DNA from: Gracilibacter sp. BRH_c7a
GTDB taxonomy: Bacteria; Bacillota; Desulfitobacteriia; Desulfitobacteriales; Syntrophobotulaceae
DNA length: 64,000 nt
Direction: 5' to 3'
NCBI GenBank assembly: GCA_001516055.1
Contig: LOEZ01000040.1
Span: 1-64,000 of the forward strand
The first letter of the stretch is position 1. The number at the start of each line of letters is the position of its first letter. Under the pieces are notes generated by a model. The model did no database searches, was not told where the DNA came from, and saw only the letters and a list, made by a program, of their open reading frames with translations. Below, piece after piece: positions 61,980 through 64,000 of this stretch. Position numbers and translations under genes: made by a program.

Positions 61980-62726
61980 GTGGCAAGGCAGTGTAGAGAA
62001 AAAAGCAGTACCGGGATATATCATGTTATGTTAAGAGGAATTGATAAGAGAGAAATATTTCTAGATGATCAAGATCGAGAAACTTTTTTATCATATTTAT
62101 CTAGTGCTAAAGAAAAAAGTGACTATACTATTTATGGGTATTGCTTAATGGATAACCATGTGCACTTGTTAATAGAGGAAGGGCATGAAAATATCGGAGA
62201 ATCGATAAAGAGAATAGCTGTGGGTTATGTGCAATCCCATAATTTGAAATACTCTAGAACGGGTCACTTGTTTCAAAATAGGTTTAAGAGTGAAGCAGTT
62301 GAAGATGATAGCTATTTCTTAACCGTATTAAGATACATACATCAAAATCCCATTAAAGCCGGATTAACAAAAGATATCGCCCATTATAAGTGGAGTAGTT
62401 TTATTTACTATATTAAGGACGATCATCAAGGTATAGTAAGTGTAGAGAGAGGAAAAGGATTTTTCGAAAATATTAAGGATTTCTTACAGTTCATGAATAT
62501 GCCTGGTAATGAACAATGTTTAGAATATGTAATAAAGCAGAGATACTCGGATGAAAAATTACATAATAGAATAATTGGAATTTTTGACAACCCGGCTGCA
62601 ATTGTAAAGCTATCTAAAGAAGAAAGAGATAACGTAATAAAAGAAATAAAAACAATAACAGGTGTGAGTAACCGTCAACTTAGTAGAGTATTGGGAATTG
62701 GTAGGGGAATAATAGAGCGAATATAA
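61980..62726 (+). CDS. REP-associated tyrosine transposase (RAYT, Y1/HUH family)
   Basis: A 248-residue single-strand transposase of the IS200/IS605-like Y1 superfamily. The HUH motif is in YCLMDNHVHLLI (His-x-His, about residues 54-65), the N-terminus has GIYHVMLRGIDKREIFLDD, and the tyrosine is likely in VGYVQSHNLKYSRTGHLFQNR (by position about residues 76-96). The C-terminus (SNRQLSRVLGIGRGIIERI) is a DnaA-like helix-turn-helix found in Firmicute members. RAYTs are domesticated and move or copy REP sequences. GTG 61980 is the start; no strong ribosome-binding site is seen. The gene looks intact and is flanked by inverted repeats. Confidence 0.92.
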   Translation: MARQCREKSSTGIYHVMLRGIDKREIFLDDQDRETFLSYLSSAKEKSDYTIYGYCLMDNHVHLLIEEGHENIGESIKRIAVGYVQSHNLKYSRTGHLFQNRFKSEAVEDDSYFLTVLRYIHQNPIKAGLTKDIAHYKWSSFIYYIKDDHQGIVSVERGKGFFENIKDFLQFMNMPGNEQCLEYVIKQRYSDEKLHNRIIGIFDNPAAIVKLSKEERDNVIKEIKTITGVSNRQLSRVLGIGRGIIERI

Positions 62727-62841
62727 TTTTTGTCACGTCTAATTTGAACATTTATCGATTATGTTATAGTTTAATAGGTTATGAAATGAAAAAGATGATT
62801 AGCCGTCTTATTTAAAACCAAACTTAGCAAAAGGTGGCAAA

Positions 62842-62880
62842 CGAAACGTCCCCCTGCCACGGGCGCCCCTGCCACGGGAG
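62842..62880. repeat. Right inverted repeat (REP hairpin) flanking the RAYT gene
   Basis: CGAAACGTCCCCCTGCCAC (62842-62860) mirrors the left repeat. Together with the preceding GTGGCA and the following GGGCGCCCCTGCCACGGG it can form REP-like hairpins. Its end runs into GGGAGGAG, the ribosome-binding site of the sensor kinase gene. Confidence 0.8.
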
Positions 62881-62891
62881 GAGAATAGCTT

Positions 62892-64000
62892 ATGACTATT
62901 ATTGAATTCGTATTATATCTAATTTACGGTTTCGCCATGATTACTATGGGGATTTTTGCGATTTTGCAGAAGGATACGAAGATAATGAACTTATCTTTAA
63001 TTAAATCCTTGAAGTATTTAGGCCTTTTTGGGATTACTCACGGTATTAGTGAATGGATCTCTTTAGTTATTAAGCTTGAACTGTGTCATCCTTATTTTCA
63101 TCCGGAATTATATAACATCAATATTATTATTAAGGCCATTTCTTTTGCTTTTTTACTGCACTTTGGTTTAGATTTATTGCCTCTTAGAGACAAATACAAG
63201 AATATTGTGCTTAAAATTCCTATTCTCATCTTTGTTCTTTATCTGTCAGGATTCTTCCTGTTAATGGAAAACTATGGTGCTTATTATCATCTTACGAATC
63301 CTAAATATAACACGATTGCACTACGCTATTTGATGGGATTTCCAAGCTGTATAATATCTGCGATAGCTTTATACAATAATGCTCGGATAATCGAGAAAAC
63401 AAAATCGGTAAAAATATCAAGAAGATATAAGAATCTAAGCTGGGTTTTTATATTTTATGGATTGTTGGAAGGATTGCTTGTTACCAGAGCAAGCTACTTT
63501 CCTGCTAATATAATTAACAAAGAACTTTTTGTGGAGTACTTGAATTTCTCACCATTGTCTATAAAAGCATTTGTAGGATTTGCAATTAACTTATTATTAA
63601 TTAAGGTAATCGACACTTTTAGTTGGGAACAAGAAGAAAAGCTAAAGCAGTTGGAAGAACTAAGAATAGCCTCCAAAGAAAGAAGGAAGTTAGGACTGGA
63701 AATACATGATAGTATTATCCAAGGCTTATACGCTGCTGGATTGAAAATAGACTATTTATTAATGAACAAGGACGTAGATAAAAAAATAGATATTTTAGAT
63801 CAAATTAAAAGTGATTTAAACAATACGATTCAGAAAACTCGTCAATTTATCTCTACAACATCTATGGATAAAATCAAATTGGAGGATTTAAAATACAACC
63901 TAGAGCAATTAGTGAAGATGTTTAATGAAAATCAGAGTATAAGAATAAACCTCAATTGCGAAATTTACCCTTATATTAGAGGGCATTTATCACCAGATAC
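62892..64000 (+). CDS. Sensor histidine kinase, NarL/LuxR-partner type (3' end outside window)
   Basis: From ATG 62892 the frame is open to the window end (369 codons). The first 240 residues hold about 7 membrane helices. A dimerisation/phosphotransfer domain of the HisKA_3 type follows: ERRKLGLEIHDSIIQGLYAA with the phosphorylated His about residue 275, preceded by a coiled coil (EEKLKQLEELRIASKE). The ATPase domain is only partly inside the window. Such kinases pair with NarL-type response regulators, probably encoded just beyond the end. The ribosome-binding site GGGAGGAG overlaps the right REP repeat. The signal sensed is unknown. Confidence 0.9.
   Translation, partial: MTIIEFVLYLIYGFAMITMGIFAILQKDTKIMNLSLIKSLKYLGLFGITHGISEWISLVIKLELCHPYFHPELYNINIIIKAISFAFLLHFGLDLLPLRDKYKNIVLKIPILIFVLYLSGFFLLMENYGAYYHLTNPKYNTIALRYLMGFPSCIISAIALYNNARIIEKTKSVKISRRYKNLSWVFIFYGLLEGLLVTRASYFPANIINKELFVEYLNFSPLSIKAFVGFAINLLLIKVIDTFSWEQEEKLKQLEELRIASKERRKLGLEIHDSIIQGLYAAGLKIDYLLMNKDVDKKIDILDQIKSDLNNTIQKTRQFISTTSMDKIKLEDLKYNLEQLVKMFNENQSIRINLNCEIYPYIRGHLSPD

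Noticed and set aside
61980-62726. Full IS200/IS605 insertion sequence
   Set aside because: The protein is the longer RAYT type with a DnaA-like tail, no tnpB or omegaRNA partner is present, and the ends are REP-like.

Overview
This 64 kb window is chromosomal DNA from an endospore-forming, low-to-mid GC Clostridia-type Firmicute. The evidence is spoIIP, yqfC/yqfD, a ger germination operon, a CcpN-type regulator with a PPDK regulatory protein, CIRCE/HrcA control and four T-box leaders. The block lepA-hemW-hrcA-grpE-dnaK-dnaJ-prmA, later rsmE-mtaB, rpsU-yqeY-yqfC-yqfD-phoH-yqfF-ybeY-dgkA-cdd-era-recO-glyQS-ccpN-yqfL-ppdK-dgt-dnaG-sigA-trmK-nif3, resembles the Desulfitobacterium/Peptococcaceae arrangement. 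No 16S gene is present, so this placement is inference from gene order and protein content only.

Layout. 0-2.45 kb, minus strand: the start of rpsT, then an SSS-family symporter with a 35-residue partner behind a T-box leader whose antiterminator half is duplicated. 2.6-14.7 kb, plus strand: spoIIP, murJ, lepA, hemW, and the heat-shock cluster hrcA-grpE-dnaK-dnaJ-prmA. 14.7-21.9 kb, minus strand: the complete tryptophan operon trpE-G-D-C-F-B-A under a Trp T-box. 21.9-28 kb, plus strand: a spore germinant receptor operon (A-C-B plus a small membrane protein) and a lone chemoreceptor. The trp and ger/chemoreceptor blocks split the prmA-rsmE neighbourhood. 28-41.9 kb: rRNA/tRNA modification, ribosome biogenesis, sporulation and envelope genes.

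41.9-47.2 kb: glyQS and leuA, each with its own T-box. 47.2-57 kb: a membrane-anchored orphan, then the CcpN-like regulator, PPDK regulator and ppdK, dgt and the dnaG-sigA operon. 57-60.2 kb: two tRNAs, trmK, a Nif3-family gene, a cluster of DnaA-box-like sites next to AT-rich DNA, and RNase P RNA. 60.2-64 kb is more accessory: a hemerythrin-like protein behind a palindromic operator candidate, an orphan EcfT-like protein, a REP-associated transposase flanked by inverted repeats, and a sensor kinase cut by the window end.

The genes mostly serve housekeeping: translation quality control, proteostasis, amino-acid supply gated by uncharged tRNA, the carbon-flux switch at PPDK, and the replication/sigma operon. 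I found no convincing wholly new multi-gene system. The most interesting signals are non-coding: the duplicated antiterminator module on the symporter leader, a 35-bp Trp T-box fragment repeated on the far side of the ger operon, a DnaA-box cluster away from any visible dnaA, two copies of an unidentified hairpin repeat, and a hairpin that seems to bridge the ybeY ribosome-binding site to its start codon.
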